Source: Chloroflexota bacterium (GTDB taxonomy: Bacteria; Chloroflexota; Dehalococcoidia; Lucifugimonadales; SAR202-VII-2). Taken from it: 64,000 nucleotides of DNA. The DNA lies in assembly GCA_003228115.1 (NCBI GenBank), contig QEVV01000005.1, positions 124,001 through 188,000 of the forward strand. Direction: 5' to 3'. This document shows positions 17,697 to 27,016 of the stretch, piece by piece. How positions within the stretch are numbered: position 1 is the stretch's first letter; the number at the start of each line of letters is the position of its first letter. Both the position numbers and the translations under genes were made by a program. The notes under the pieces are model-generated. The model did not search any database. It had not been told where the DNA came from and was given only the letters and a program-made list of their open reading frames with translations.

Positions 17697-20600
17697 CTAT
17701 TCATAGCGCAACGCCTCCGCCGGATAAATCTCCGATGCTTGCCGAGCAGGCAAGAACGTCGTCACAAGAGAAAAGACATAGGCAATGGCAATGATGATGC
17801 CAATCTGAAGCCAGGGCACCGTGAAGCGGATGCTGGCAACATCCTTCTGTATATCAGTAACCAGGTTGTAGGACAGGATGGTACCTAACCCCACTCCGAT
17901 GCCAATGCCCAAAAGCGCAACGAACGACGACTCCAGCAGAAAGCTAAGCTGCACCATTCGCTTTCTATACCCAATGGCCCGCAGCACGCCGATCTGTTGC
18001 CGCCGTTCCACCACCGCCCTTAGGCTGATAACTCCCAATGAAGCAATACCCACCATCAGCCCCAAGCCCATGAAGCCGGTGAGCAGCCGGTTGAATGCAC
18101 GCTGAGCATCGGCTTGCTCTTGCAAAAGCTCCGTCAACACCGTTGTTTCCATGCCGTTCTCTTGGAAGCTAGCTTCCAGAGTCTTCGCGGCCTGAGCCAC
18201 ATCCACTCCCTCCGCAACGCGGAACCGATATGTGGTGATGGGCAAAGCAAAGGGCAGGGCCTCATCCAGCACCGTCTTCGAGCCGATCATGCCGCCGCCG
18301 ATCTCTCCGAATGCATCCGTCAGTTGGTCTAGCACCCCAATGACCGTGAATGTGCGTATCTCGCCCGTCCGCGGCTCCCGGATCTCAATGTCCACAGCCT
18401 TGAACGTCTCGTCGTCGTAATAAAAGCCCTCAAGCTTAAAGCCGCCTTCCTCATCGAATCCGCCTCCGGATCTGCTGGGGACCACAAAGGCATCCACAAC
18501 CACAAGAGTGGGGTCACTTCGCAGCCAATCAAAGGCTTCCCTACTCGTCTCCCCATATCCGTCGGCGATGAGCTTGAGCTTGTGCTTTGTTGAAGCCAAA
18601 AAGGCATCGTCGGCAGCCCGCACGCCGTATCCTTCCCACCGCTGCTCTTCGACGCCAACCTGGCGGGCATCCACCCCAAAGCCAGTAAAGCCTCCCATGG
18701 CCTGGAAGTCCCCAATCGCTAATCCTGGATTGGCAGCGACGGCTTCCTCTATGTCTTCAATAGGAGTGTTGAAATTTATCGAAGCGTCTATATCCCATTC
18801 ACCGGTGACCGTGTCCTCATCAGCAATGGCCGTGCCAAAGGAGCCGGTCAAAACAGACATAACAATCAGGGTAAAGATGACAAGGCCGAACATCGCCAAC
18901 GTTAGGCCCGTACGGAACTTGGCGCTCATGGGATAGGCGACCGCCGTAACCATCACAGGCCTAAGCTTTCCGAACCGGCTGGTCGCCAAGGTCAGAGCCC
19001 GCAGGATGAGGTCCGCGTTGTAGATAACGGTCCAAACCGCCGCCCCCACCATCGATATCCCCGATATGAAAAACATCTCAATGTTGGAGTCCAACTCTCC
19101 AGTCAAAGACTCCAAGGCATCGAAGGGCAGGAGCCAGAAGACCAGAAGGAAGACCCCCATGAAAGAGAAGGCTATGCGGTCCCGCCTGTCTTCCCTAAGC
19201 GAGGTTCGCCGGAGCAGCGTCTGCAGAATGAGCCCAAGACCGATCACCGCCAGCGAGACCCCAATGGAAAAGGGGGCGGTGTGTTCCCATCTGCCTACTC
19301 CCATCACAATGAGAAATACGCCGGCGATTAAGACAAGCCAACCTTGTTTCAACGGAAGTAAGACCAGACGGGCCAGTAGCGCAAGAACGGCGAATGGCAA
19401 AGCTAGAATGGATCTAAAAGTCCGTAACAGGTTGGCCAGCGCCCCGGCTTGGCCGACCAAATTGAAGTGCCGCAAACCCAGCAACATGCGCCAACCGAAT
19501 CGGAACGGGTTCTTCACCCGTGGTAGAAATGTCTGCACGGCGTAACGCCAACCCCTCGATGTGGCTGTAGAAGGCGACGGCAGGCCACGCACGGCCGCCA
19601 CGATATTCAGGCGGCTCACTCGAAACGCTGAGAAGGCAATTGTGGCGAACGTAATCACCATGCCCAAGCAGTATGCGACGATGGCACTTCGCAACTCGAA
19701 ATGCCGAACAAAACTGAAGTCCTCCGCCACACTCTCAAAGATCCTGTTGGCGATGAAAATGATGAGGGAGCTGACCAAGAGCCCGACGGCCACCCCAACA
19801 GCAGCCGAAACAACGGCATATGCAGTGCCCTCGAAGACGAACATCTGGACTAGATGCGAACGCTTGGCCCCTATTGCCCTAGCCATGCCCATCTCAGATC
19901 TTCTCGATGCCGCCAACATGACGAATATGAGAAAGATGAGCAGGATGCCGACCATAATGGAAAACATACCCATAATGATGAAGAAGGATGTGACAAAGCT
20001 GCCGGCTTCGTCTGCCTGCCCAAGGAGAAAGCGCTTAATCTCCAGGACGGAGAATTCCCCAATGTCATCGAAGAGGGTGCTCGCTTCTACCTCAATATCG
20101 CTGAACTCCTCCCCTCCTAGAGCGTCCAGGACATTGCCAGACACTTCGGGATCCGAAAGCAGGGCAATAAGCTCGTCACTGGTTCCGGTCCGCTGAAGCT
20201 GGCCAATGAGCGCTCCGAGGTCATCCCTCGCGTCGCCGTCAATTCTGTCCTTGTCCTTCTCCAGCTCTTGCAGCTGAGCCAGCACGCTATCCTGAGCGAG
20301 CAGCACCTTTAACTGACCCACGACTTCCCTGTCAGCGAAGAAGATGCGAAGCTCCCGTGCCACTTCCTTGCTTAGGTCGGCGCCTGATCGCTCATCACCC
20401 TTATTCGAAACGACGATGACGTTCAATTCGCCGGGTCGGTCGAACAGCGCCTGAGCCCGTTCCATCGGCATGATGATCGTTGGATCACGACCCGCCAGCC
20501 CTCCATCTTCAACGATGCCCCGGACAGTGAAGAACTGTGGCCCTTCCTCCAGAACTACCCGCACCTCGTCCTGGGCGACGGCCTCCAGCTCCTTGGCCGC

Positions 20601-21185
20601 CTTTTCATTGATGAAGACTTCATTAGAAGCCAGGTCCAGCAGGCTGACTTCCTGACTAGAGGAAGCCAGCGCGAGCGGCTTGAACCCGGCAAGGCGGCTC
20701 GTGTCAAGGCCAACAACCCTCATCTGTCCTTCGCTCAGGGATGTCCTTGGGTTCTGAGCCGGAACGGTCTCAGCCACCTGGGGCGTCATGCCGTCAATGA
20801 TGTCCAAGCCCGAGAGGTCCGCCTCAAGGGCGGCGAAGCGGCCCATGGGCACATAGGCGGGGCTGCCAAAACTGTCGCTGGCGTCGACCCTCGTGGAGAG
20901 CATGATCTCGTCAATGTTTCTTAGGGAATCGATCGTTGCTTTGCGGATAGAGAAGCTAATCGTGTCGCCCGTACCAAAAGCGGCAGCGATGATGACGGTG
21001 CTCAACATGACCCCAACGATGATCAGGACAGTTTGAGCGCGCCGGCGCGGAATGTTCCGCAATCCCAGCTTGACCATGACGCGGTTCCGCCAGCCCATGA
21101 CCACGACAGCGGCCATACCAGCCAAAAAGATGGCCGAAAGGGCCACCATGATGGAGTTCATAGAAATGCCGAAAAGCTCTTCCAT
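17697..21185 (-). CDS. Large double-FtsX ABC transporter permease (MacB/LolC-like)
   Basis: This 1162-residue permease reads as an internal duplication. An N-terminal helix and MacB_PCD-type extracytoplasmic domain is followed by a first FtsX block near residues 395-530 (ASRRSEMGMARAIGAKRSH), a run of hydrophobic helices (about 590-700), a second extracytoplasmic domain (about 785-1000) and a second FtsX block (about 1040-1155, ERRQQIGVLRAIGYRKRMVQ). Two GxxRAIGxxR cytoplasmic coupling helices indicate that one chain supplies both half-permeases. The ATPase gene lies 219 nt upstream on the same strand. Likely roles are lipoprotein release or export of a peptide or drug; the cargo is unknown. 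Confidence 0.88.
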   Translation of the reverse strand: MEELFGISMNSIMVALSAIFLAGMAAVVVMGWRNRVMVKLGLRNIPRRRAQTVLIIVGVMLSTVIIAAAFGTGDTISFSIRKATIDSLRNIDEIMLSTRVDASDSFGSPAYVPMGRFAALEADLSGLDIIDGMTPQVAETVPAQNPRTSLSEGQMRVVGLDTSRLAGFKPLALASSSQEVSLLDLASNEVFINEKAAKELEAVAQDEVRVVLEEGPQFFTVRGIVEDGGLAGRDPTIIMPMERAQALFDRPGELNVIVVSNKGDERSGADLSKEVARELRIFFADREVVGQLKVLLAQDSVLAQLQELEKDKDRIDGDARDDLGALIGQLQRTGTSDELIALLSDPEVSGNVLDALGGEEFSDIEVEASTLFDDIGEFSVLEIKRFLLGQADEAGSFVTSFFIIMGMFSIMVGILLIFLIFVMLAASRRSEMGMARAIGAKRSHLVQMFVFEGTAYAVVSAAVGVAVGLLVSSLIIFIANRIFESVAEDFSFVRHFELRSAIVAYCLGMVITFATIAFSAFRVSRLNIVAAVRGLPSPSTATSRGWRYAVQTFLPRVKNPFRFGWRMLLGLRHFNLVGQAGALANLLRTFRSILALPFAVLALLARLVLLPLKQGWLVLIAGVFLIVMGVGRWEHTAPFSIGVSLAVIGLGLILQTLLRRTSLREDRRDRIAFSFMGVFLLVFWLLPFDALESLTGELDSNIEMFFISGISMVGAAVWTVIYNADLILRALTLATSRFGKLRPVMVTAVAYPMSAKFRTGLTLAMFGLVIFTLIVMSVLTGSFGTAIADEDTVTGEWDIDASINFNTPIEDIEEAVAANPGLAIGDFQAMGGFTGFGVDARQVGVEEQRWEGYGVRAADDAFLASTKHKLKLIADGYGETSREAFDWLRSDPTLVVVDAFVVPSRSGGGFDEEGGFKLEGFYYDDETFKAVDIEIREPRTGEIRTFTVIGVLDQLTDAFGEIGGGMIGSKTVLDEALPFALPITTYRFRVAEGVDVAQAAKTLEASFQENGMETTVLTELLQEQADAQRAFNRLLTGFMGLGLMVGIASLGVISLRAVVERRQQIGVLRAIGYRKRMVQLSFLLESSFVALLGIGIGVGLGTILSYNLVTDIQKDVASIRFTVPWLQIGIIIAIAYVFSLVTTFLPARQASEIYPAEALRYE

Positions 21186-21279
21186 CTCAGTGCTTGCTCC
21201 GGATTCTAGCTTGCGCTCCTTGCGCCCGCGACTAATGCTTTCTGTCGCAAATCAGTGACGCATGGTCTGCCCCCATCCT

Positions 21280-21346
21280 AGCCTTTCCCCGTTGGGGGAA
21301 GGGACAGATCCTCTCCCCCTGTGGGGGAGAGCTAGAGTGGGGGCTG
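21280..21346. repeat. CTCTCCCCC/GGGGGAGAG dispersed repeat
   Basis: Two hairpins in tandem, CCTTTCCCCGTTGGGGGAAGGG and CTCTCCCCCTGTGGGGGAGAG, are followed by CTAGAGTGGGGGC, between the ABC ATPase and permease genes. This is the same family as 15460-15562 and 32168-32230. If transcribed, the hairpins would lie in the ATPase-permease mRNA. Confidence 0.65.
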
Positions 21347-21404
21347 GACACTACTCTAGCAAAGTAATTCTCCGCATTCTAAAGCCAAGTTCCAAGGCCA
21401 ATAC

Positions 21405-22127
21405 CTAGCTCGCCCTCGCGGCTTGATTGCCTGTCCCGTTGCCAAGCCCATCATCCTCAATCTGCCCGTCCCGCATGAGGACGATGCGATGGGCGCTCTC
21501 GCCAACTTCCCGAGAATGGGTCACAATTACGAAGGTCTGGCCATTGGCCTTGTTCAAAGAGGTCATTAGGTCAATGATTTCCTGGGCGGTCTCGCTGTCC
21601 AAGTCGCCTGTTGGCTCATCAGCCCAAACAATGGCTGGCTCACTCACCAAGGCTCGGGCAATAGTGACCCGTTGGCGCTGACCGCCAGAAAGTTCTGTGG
21701 GCAAGTGGTGCGCCCGGTCCACCAGCCCTACGACATCAAGCATTTCCATCGACGCCTTCCGAGCTTGTGCAGGTTTAACCCCGGCCACAAGGAGCGGCAT
21801 CTCCACGTTCTCGACCGAACTCAATACAGGAAGAAGGTTGTACAGTTGAAACACAAACCCCATGCGCTTAGCTCGATAGTCGCTGCGGTCGTCGTCGGGG
21901 AGGTCATGCAAGACCGTGTTCTCAATAAGTACCTCGCCGGAGTCGATCTCATCCAACCCGGACAGGCAATTCAAGAGCGTCGTCTTGCCACACCCGCTCG
22001 GGCCCATGATCGCCACCATTTCCCCACGGGGCACCAAAAGGTCCACTCCCTTTAGGGCGTGGACCTGGACCTTGCCGGTGTCGTAGGTCTTCTCTACATT
22101 CCTAGCCGCAATTATCAAATCGCTCAA
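21405..22127 (-). CDS. ABC transporter ATPase, LolD/MacB/FtsE-like
   Basis: The TTG at 22127 sits 8 nt after AGGAGG and gives 240 residues beginning [17 protein letters not shown]; the upstream ATG at 22160 would place the ribosome-binding site inside the protein. It has Walker [34 protein letters not shown], Walker [16 protein letters not shown] and H-loop [29 protein letters not shown] is typical of the MacB/LolD branch that partners FtsX permeases. It should power the adjacent 1162-residue permease. Confidence 0.92.
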   Translation of the reverse strand: MSDLIIAARNVEKTYDTGKVQVHALKGVDLLVPRGEMVAIMGPSGCGKTTLLNCLSGLDEIDSGEVLIENTVLHDLPDDDRSDYRAKRMGFVFQLYNLLPVLSSVENVEMPLLVAGVKPAQARKASMEMLDVVGLVDRAHHLPTELSGGQRQRVTIARALVSEPAIVWADEPTGDLDSETAQEIIDLMTSLNKANGQTFVIVTHSREVGESAHRIVLMRDGQIEDDGLGNGTGNQAARAS

Positions 22128-22265
22128 GACCGTTTCCTCCTTCCAGCCAACTCCGGACATAGAGAAGCCCCATCCTCAACGCCACGCATAGTGTGGCCCT
22201 AGGATGGAGCTCATTCCCCAGAATCCGCCCTCTGAATGCCGCGTAACTTCAAGCCTGCACCGCCG

Positions 22266-22568
22266 CTAGTGCGCCATGTGCTCAGACAGGTGGGCTTCAA
22301 GTTCTCTCATATCGAGGTAGGACCGCTCGCAAACGACAAAACGTCCAAACCCGCAGTAGCACTTGCTATAGGGGTACATCTTCCCCACCACCGGCGCCTC
22401 ACCCGGAGCAAAGCCCATATCCTTGGCCTTCATAAGCCACGGAATAGGCTGGTTGCAAAGGGTGCAGCGGTAGCCAAAGGAATGGGAAATGCTGCGGTTG
22501 GAGTCGTTGGGGTCCTCAGGTTCTATGTGGAGATGTTGGGAATCTCCATGAAGGTGCTCGCCACCCAT
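22266..22568 (-). CDS. Small cysteine/histidine-rich zinc-binding protein
   Basis: This 100-residue protein of unknown function has an AGGAGG box 5 nt before its ATG. Cys35 and Cys38 (CTLC) with Cys70, Cys72 and Cys80 look like a zinc ribbon, and the N-terminus (MGGEHLHGDSQHLH) and C-terminus are His-rich. It lies 83 nt below the M29/NicX-like gene on the same strand and may be its partner. I recognise no named family. Confidence 0.7.
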   Translation of the reverse strand: MGGEHLHGDSQHLHIEPEDPNDSNRSISHSFGYRCTLCNQPIPWLMKAKDMGFAPGEAPVVGKMYPYSKCYCGFGRFVVCERSYLDMRELEAHLSEHMAH

Positions 22569-22651
22569 TTTGGCCTCCTAAACAAATGGCGCCTCCCTAG
22601 CCTAGCCAGGCCCTTGGGAGACGCCATTCTCTTTCTCTCTGAAGCGTACCT

Positions 22652-23842
22652 CTAGCAGGTAATGTTGTCCATTGGTTGCCCTGGCTGCAGCAACTCTTCC
22701 GGGTCGCCGATCTGCCGTGCGAAGTTGATAATGTCCGGGTCCTCCAGCAACAACAGCTTCCGGTTGTCGACCATGCGTTCACCGTCGAACCACATGGTGG
22801 GCGATTGGATATACGTGTCGACGTGGGAAACCCAGACCGACCGACCTCCGTCAGGAGCGTTGGGGTCCATCTCTTTGGACCCGCCAAAGTCGGCGGCGTA
22901 GGTAGCGACACCAAGGTGAAGAACGCCGGCGTGCCGTTCCTTCTCAACGAAGGTTGAGTTAGCCCCGGTCAACCGGGCCTTGGGGTTGAGACCCCACATG
23001 CATTCCACCAACCGCTTGGGGGCGGGGTCGCGGCCTGGGCCGTTGATGAACCGCCGCACCGCCTCGGCTTCCCACTCACCTTCAATGTTGGTGATGTATC
23101 CGCCCTCTACCGTGAATCGAATGGGGTGCGTGGTCTCGCCGGTGATAACCGTCGCATCCGGCACGAAAATGCCGTCCGCCTCGACAGGCACAAACCCACA
23201 GGTGCTGGGCGGGAAGTGAGCCCTGACCCCCCTCTTCAATGGGCCAATCTCATCCATTCCAGCGCCAATGCCACCGAACAGGTGGTCCATCCCCGGGGCC
23301 TTCACAACGAGGTCAGTGCCGGATTCGCTAGTGATGCGAATCTGCTTGTTCTCCGTCTCTTTCCTCATCTTCCGCATGATTTCGTACATCAAGGGAAGCG
23401 GGAAGGTGGCCGCTGGCGAGGACAGGACCTCGAACGTGGCAAGCTGATACATGGAGACGGGCTTGTTGTTGTAGATCTTGCAGGCGTTGGCAGGGAGCTT
23501 CTTGGAGTGAATGTCCGGGAACCACGACATGATGACCACATCGTCGGCTGCCGAGAAAGCCTGCACTACCATGTCATTCGGGTTGTCAGGATCAATACCT
23601 GCTGGTGAGAAGGGACGCGTCCACAGCGTGCTAACGTCCGCTCCCGCCGTGTTCGCCACCATCTCAAAGGCCGACACCACGACGGGGTCGACGGTGCGCT
23701 CGGCGATGATGAGGAACTTCTCTCCGGGCTGGGTTTCCATGAGGTTGATGACGCAGTTCTCTACGCCAGGAATCAGCAAGGGCAATTGCCCATAAGATGC
23801 CTTGGGCAAGCTGCCGTATCCAAACTGGTGTCCACCTGACAT
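22652..23842 (-). CDS. M29 aminopeptidase / NicX-like metalloprotein
   Basis: This 396-residue protein starts at an ATG preceded by AGGAGGACACCC. The C-terminal half has the pattern of the leucyl aminopeptidase T and 2,5-dihydroxypyridine dioxygenase (NicX) fold: VVKAPGMDHLFGG, FTVEGGYITNIEGEWEAEAV, VECMWGLNPKARLTG, EKERHAGVLHLGVATYAADFGGS and WVSHVDTYIQSPTMWFDGE. The Glu, His and Asp residues of these segments are where the family binds metal. I cannot tell a peptidase from a ring-cleaving dioxygenase; proximity to hyu catabolic genes makes a small-molecule substrate plausible. Confidence 0.75.
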   Translation of the reverse strand: MSGGHQFGYGSLPKASYGQLPLLIPGVENCVINLMETQPGEKFLIIAERTVDPVVVSAFEMVANTAGADVSTLWTRPFSPAGIDPDNPNDMVVQAFSAADDVVIMSWFPDIHSKKLPANACKIYNNKPVSMYQLATFEVLSSPAATFPLPLMYEIMRKMRKETENKQIRITSESGTDLVVKAPGMDHLFGGIGAGMDEIGPLKRGVRAHFPPSTCGFVPVEADGIFVPDATVITGETTHPIRFTVEGGYITNIEGEWEAEAVRRFINGPGRDPAPKRLVECMWGLNPKARLTGANSTFVEKERHAGVLHLGVATYAADFGGSKEMDPNAPDGGRSVWVSHVDTYIQSPTMWFDGERMVDNRKLLLLEDPDIINFARQIGDPEELLQPGQPMDNITC

Positions 23843-24095
23843 GGGTGTCCTCCTGTGAAAAACTTGTTTTCTGAAAGCCGCGCCATTAGAGCAATATCCC
23901 TTACCAAAGTCAAGGCATTCCGTGGCTGAAACGGCCCTGTGCTACCCAGGCATCTGGGACGCCGGGGCGATCCGTCCAAAGCCAGTCTTTAGAAACCTGC
24001 TTCGGTGCTGTGGCATCGGCAGATGCTAGGATGGCCGAAATTGAACTCCCTCCCGAGGCGCCCGGTAGCCATCTACAGTGAGGCCGAGGTGATCA

Positions 24096-26063
24096 ATGAG
24101 GTCAACAATCTCCCAGCAAACGCAGAGCCGCTTGTCCTGGATCCACATGGGAATCACGGCGCTCACCTTGGTGTTCGGCATGCAGGTCGTCCGAGTGCTG
24201 GCAACTTCAGCATTTTGGGTGCTGCGTGACCGCATGCACTGGCATGCCACAGAGGTGGCGGTCTTGGGCCTTGCGGTCTTTGCCACTGCTTTCCTCGCAG
24301 GCCCGCTAAGCCGATTGCTGGGTCCGCGCGTCACGCTCATAGTCACGGCGGGTGGCTTGGGCGCCGTCCGCCTCGCAATGCAGATATGGACCGGCGACCC
24401 GGTGGGAGAACTGAGCCTTGCTATCACAGGCGTGATTCTCTTTGTCCTATTCCTTGCAACCTACCTTGACCGCGTAAGGAGCGAGGGACCCAGCGCCACG
24501 CGCAGTCTTGCGTTAGGACTATTGCTGGGGCTGTCCCTGGACGTTTTTCTTCACGGAGGCTTCAGCACCTACGACATGGGTTGGCACAGCGGGGCCGGTG
24601 CACTGACGGTGGTCATTGTCCTGGCTGCCGCCCAATGGGCGCTTCTGACGCCCCTCCTTATCCGAGCGAAAAGCTTTCAGCAAGGCGGACCTGCCATGGA
24701 AGCCGGAGAAGGACACTGGCGCATCGTGCTGCCCTGGTTGGCGGTAGGGCCCTTTCTGCTCCTTGAATTGCTTGTCTTCCAGAACCTGGGCCGCTTGACG
24801 ACGCTGACAGGGTGGGCTTTTCCTTTAGCCTTTGCCTGGATGGCCTTCAGCCATGCCTTAGGGATAGCAGCCGCGCTATGGATACTTCACCGCGGCCCGC
24901 GGCCGCTGTGGCCCTTCGCTGTCGTTGGTGGGTCGGTTCTAGTGGCGGTGCTTGCCATGCCCGGCGTCGATGGACTCTCCGGCGCCCTCCTTCTTCTGGT
25001 GGGGCAGGTCTCCGCCGCCGTGCTCATTGTAGTCATCATTCAGGGAGTGACCAAAGCATCCCCTGGTCAAGGCATGACCCGGACTACCGTCACCCACGGC
25101 CTGGGCATGCTCCTGTTGGTAATCCTATTGTTCGGATTCTACGCGGTCTATGACATCAACCTGGGGTTTAGCAATAATCTGCTGCCACCTCTCGCGGGCC
25201 TGATCCTGGGAATCTCTGCCCTTGCTGCAGTGCGTTCCTTACGGCTGGAGAGGCCTTCAGGCCGCATAAGCTGGTTGCCACTGCAGCTAGCATTCGTTTT
25301 CCTGGCCGTGGCTCTGGTGTGGTCCATCGCCTGGGATACGCCCGGGACCACAGCCGGCGATGGGTATCCGGTTCGGATTATGACCTACAACTTGCACAAC
25401 GGAGTCGACATCCAAGGTCACCTCGGCATGGAGGCCCAAGCCCGGGTCATCGAGGCCCAGCGGCCGGACGTTGTGGCCCTCCAAGAGGTCTCGCGGGGCT
25501 GGGTAGTCAATGGGTCCATCGATATGCTCGCCTGGCTTTCTCAGCGGCTGGACATGCCTTACGTCTATGGCGCTACTGCTGGGCCTTTGTGGGGCAACGC
25601 GTTGCTGTCCCGCTATCCCATTTTAGAATCGGGGGCTGAGGAACTCCTACCACAAGACCTGTTGATCACGCGGGGCTTCGTGTGGGCCCGGCTGGACGTC
25701 GGCGATGGCCAAGATATTTGGGTCATCAACACCCACTATCACCACCCCGAAGAAGACAACGCCATTCGTGTGGAGCAGACAAGGGAAGTGCTTGGCTTCT
25801 TGGAGGGCAAGGATCGGGCGGTCTTTGTAGGCGATCTCAACACGCGTCTTGGCGAGGAACCCCTCGAAATTCTCAGGCAGGCAGGGCTATCCGACGCGAT
25901 GGATATGGTCGGGCTGAAGCCAGGCTTCACCACGCCTCCGGCGAACCCACAGCACCGCATTGACTACATCTGGGTGTCCAGCGACCTGCGCGTCCTTGAT
26001 GTCGAAATCCCCCGGACCCTGGCCTCAGACCACCTGCCTGTGGTTGCTACTATCGCCCAATAG
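24096..26063 (+). CDS. Membrane-anchored endonuclease/exonuclease/phosphatase-fold protein
   Basis: This is a 655-residue two-part protein. Residues 1 to about 420 form roughly ten hydrophobic helices (HMGITALTLVFGMQVVRVLA onward), like the membrane part of Cwh43/PGAP2-interacting proteins. Residues about 425-655 are an EEP hydrolase: YNLHNG with Asn432, LQEV with catalytic Glu464, NTHYHH, GDLNT with Asp580 and Asn582, and SDHLPV with Asp645 and His646. All catalytic motifs are intact. The site should face outward or the lipid surface, so a phospholipase, glycan-lipid or nuclease role is possible. GAGGTGA precedes the ATG. It is single-gene, divergent from the minus-strand block on its left. 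Confidence 0.85.
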   Translation: MRSTISQQTQSRLSWIHMGITALTLVFGMQVVRVLATSAFWVLRDRMHWHATEVAVLGLAVFATAFLAGPLSRLLGPRVTLIVTAGGLGAVRLAMQIWTGDPVGELSLAITGVILFVLFLATYLDRVRSEGPSATRSLALGLLLGLSLDVFLHGGFSTYDMGWHSGAGALTVVIVLAAAQWALLTPLLIRAKSFQQGGPAMEAGEGHWRIVLPWLAVGPFLLLELLVFQNLGRLTTLTGWAFPLAFAWMAFSHALGIAAALWILHRGPRPLWPFAVVGGSVLVAVLAMPGVDGLSGALLLLVGQVSAAVLIVVIIQGVTKASPGQGMTRTTVTHGLGMLLLVILLFGFYAVYDINLGFSNNLLPPLAGLILGISALAAVRSLRLERPSGRISWLPLQLAFVFLAVALVWSIAWDTPGTTAGDGYPVRIMTYNLHNGVDIQGHLGMEAQARVIEAQRPDVVALQEVSRGWVVNGSIDMLAWLSQRLDMPYVYGATAGPLWGNALLSRYPILESGAEELLPQDLLITRGFVWARLDVGDGQDIWVINTHYHHPEEDNAIRVEQTREVLGFLEGKDRAVFVGDLNTRLGEEPLEILRQAGLSDAMDMVGLKPGFTTPPANPQHRIDYIWVSSDLRVLDVEIPRTLASDHLPVVATIAQ

Positions 26064-26103
26064 TCCCGATCACTACCTGTGCGCGGGGCTTCCTGTTTAA
26101 GGC

Positions 26104-26131
26104 TTGGCCCTTAAAAGCCCTGTGCTATACT
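26104..26131 (+). promoter_or_regulatory. Promoter for ndk
   Basis: A -35 TTGGCC (26104-26109) and -10 TATACT (26126-26131) are separated by 16 nt. The predicted transcript starts near 26138, about 30 nt before the GTG of ndk. Confidence 0.55.
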
Positions 26132-26167
26132 TTGACGGAAAACGTAAACCTATCCGAGAGGGCACAC

Positions 26168-26626
26168 GTGAGCAACGAACGAACCTTGGTTTTGGTAAAG
26201 CCTGACGGCGTCCAGCGGGGCCTTACCGGAGAGATCATCTCCCGGCTGGAACGGCGGGGCTTAAGAGTGCTGGCCGCCAAGATGCTGCAGCCAGATGAGG
26301 CGCTAACTCGCCTGCACTATGCCGCACACGTGGACAAGGGATTCTTCCCAGGCCTCATGGCTTTCTTTACTTCCAGCCCCATCATGGCTCTCGTTTTCGA
26401 GGGTCAGCGCGCCGTGGAGGTTGCACGACAGGTGTCCGGGGCAACCGATCCAGTGGAAGCAGCGCCGGGCACTATCCGCGGAGATCTCGCCCTGGACAAG
26501 GGGCAAAACCTAATCCACGCGTCGGACGGCGTTGAAGCGGCTGTTGAAGAGATAGCCCTGTACTTTCGGGCTGACGAAGTACTTTCCTACGAAAGGGACG
26601 TGGACCGCTGGATTACAGGATCCTAA
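26168..26626 (+). CDS. ndk: Nucleoside diphosphate kinase
   Basis: The GTG at 26168, after GAGAGG, gives 152 residues starting SNERTLVLVKPDGVQRG; the longer TTG frame from 26132 begins inside the promoter. It has the family core NERTLVLVKPDGVQRGLTGEI split across the N-terminus and NLIHASDG, whose His is the phosphorylated catalytic residue. RGDLALDKGQ replaces the common RGDFGLDIGR. It transfers the gamma-phosphate between NTPs and NDPs. Its last 14 nt overlap the convergent rsfS gene. Confidence 0.93.
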   Translation: MSNERTLVLVKPDGVQRGLTGEIISRLERRGLRVLAAKMLQPDEALTRLHYAAHVDKGFFPGLMAFFTSSPIMALVFEGQRAVEVARQVSGATDPVEAAPGTIRGDLALDKGQNLIHASDGVEAAVEEIALYFRADEVLSYERDVDRWITGS

Positions 26627-26981
26627 CGAGAGGAATAGCTGTAGACCACACGCGCTCTAGCTTGTAGCGCTCACGCTCTTCAGTGCTGAATAGGTGCACA
26701 ACGACGTCAACGTAATCAAGGAGCACCCAGCCGGAGTCAGAAGTCCCCTCACGGTGGAGCAGCTCGGCCCCAGACTCCTTCATGGCCTGCTCTGTCTCGT
26801 CGGTAAGCGCGTCCAGGTGACGCTTGGTCTCTCCGGAGCAGATGACGAAGAAATCGGTGAATGCGCCTGCGGGCCTGAGGTCCAGCAACACCAAATCAAT
26901 GCCCTGCACGTCCTCAAGGGCGGTCACAAGCTTTCGGGCCAAGTCAATCGGCGCTGGCAATGTCTTTTGTACTGTAGTCAC
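26613..26981 (-). CDS. rsfS: Ribosomal silencing factor RsfS (Iojap family)
   Basis: The GTG at 26981 gives 122 residues, starting VTTVQKTLPAPIDLARKLV. The family core is GIDLVLLDLRPAGAFTDFFV, ICSGETKRHLDALTD and GWVLLDYVDVVVHLFSTEERERYKLERVW. RsfS binds ribosomal protein L14 and blocks subunit joining when nutrients are short. The longer frame to 27038 overlaps mnmA and passes through a TATAAT box, so the GTG is preferred. That box ends 6 nt before the GTG, so the mRNA is probably leaderless. Confidence 0.92.
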   Translation of the reverse strand: MTTVQKTLPAPIDLARKLVTALEDVQGIDLVLLDLRPAGAFTDFFVICSGETKRHLDALTDETEQAMKESGAELLHREGTSDSGWVLLDYVDVVVHLFSTEERERYKLERVWSTAIPLVRIL

Positions 26982-26987
26982 CAACAA

Positions 26988-26993
26988 ATTATA
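26988..26993 (-). promoter_or_regulatory. -10 box of leaderless rsfS promoter
   Basis: TATAAT on the minus strand ends 6 nt before the GTG start of rsfS, so transcription should begin at or next to the start codon. The 35-nt space to mnmA must also hold the divergent mnmA promoter. Confidence 0.6.
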
Positions 26994-27016
26994 CCCTTTC
27001 CGGCACTGCGAGGCAT

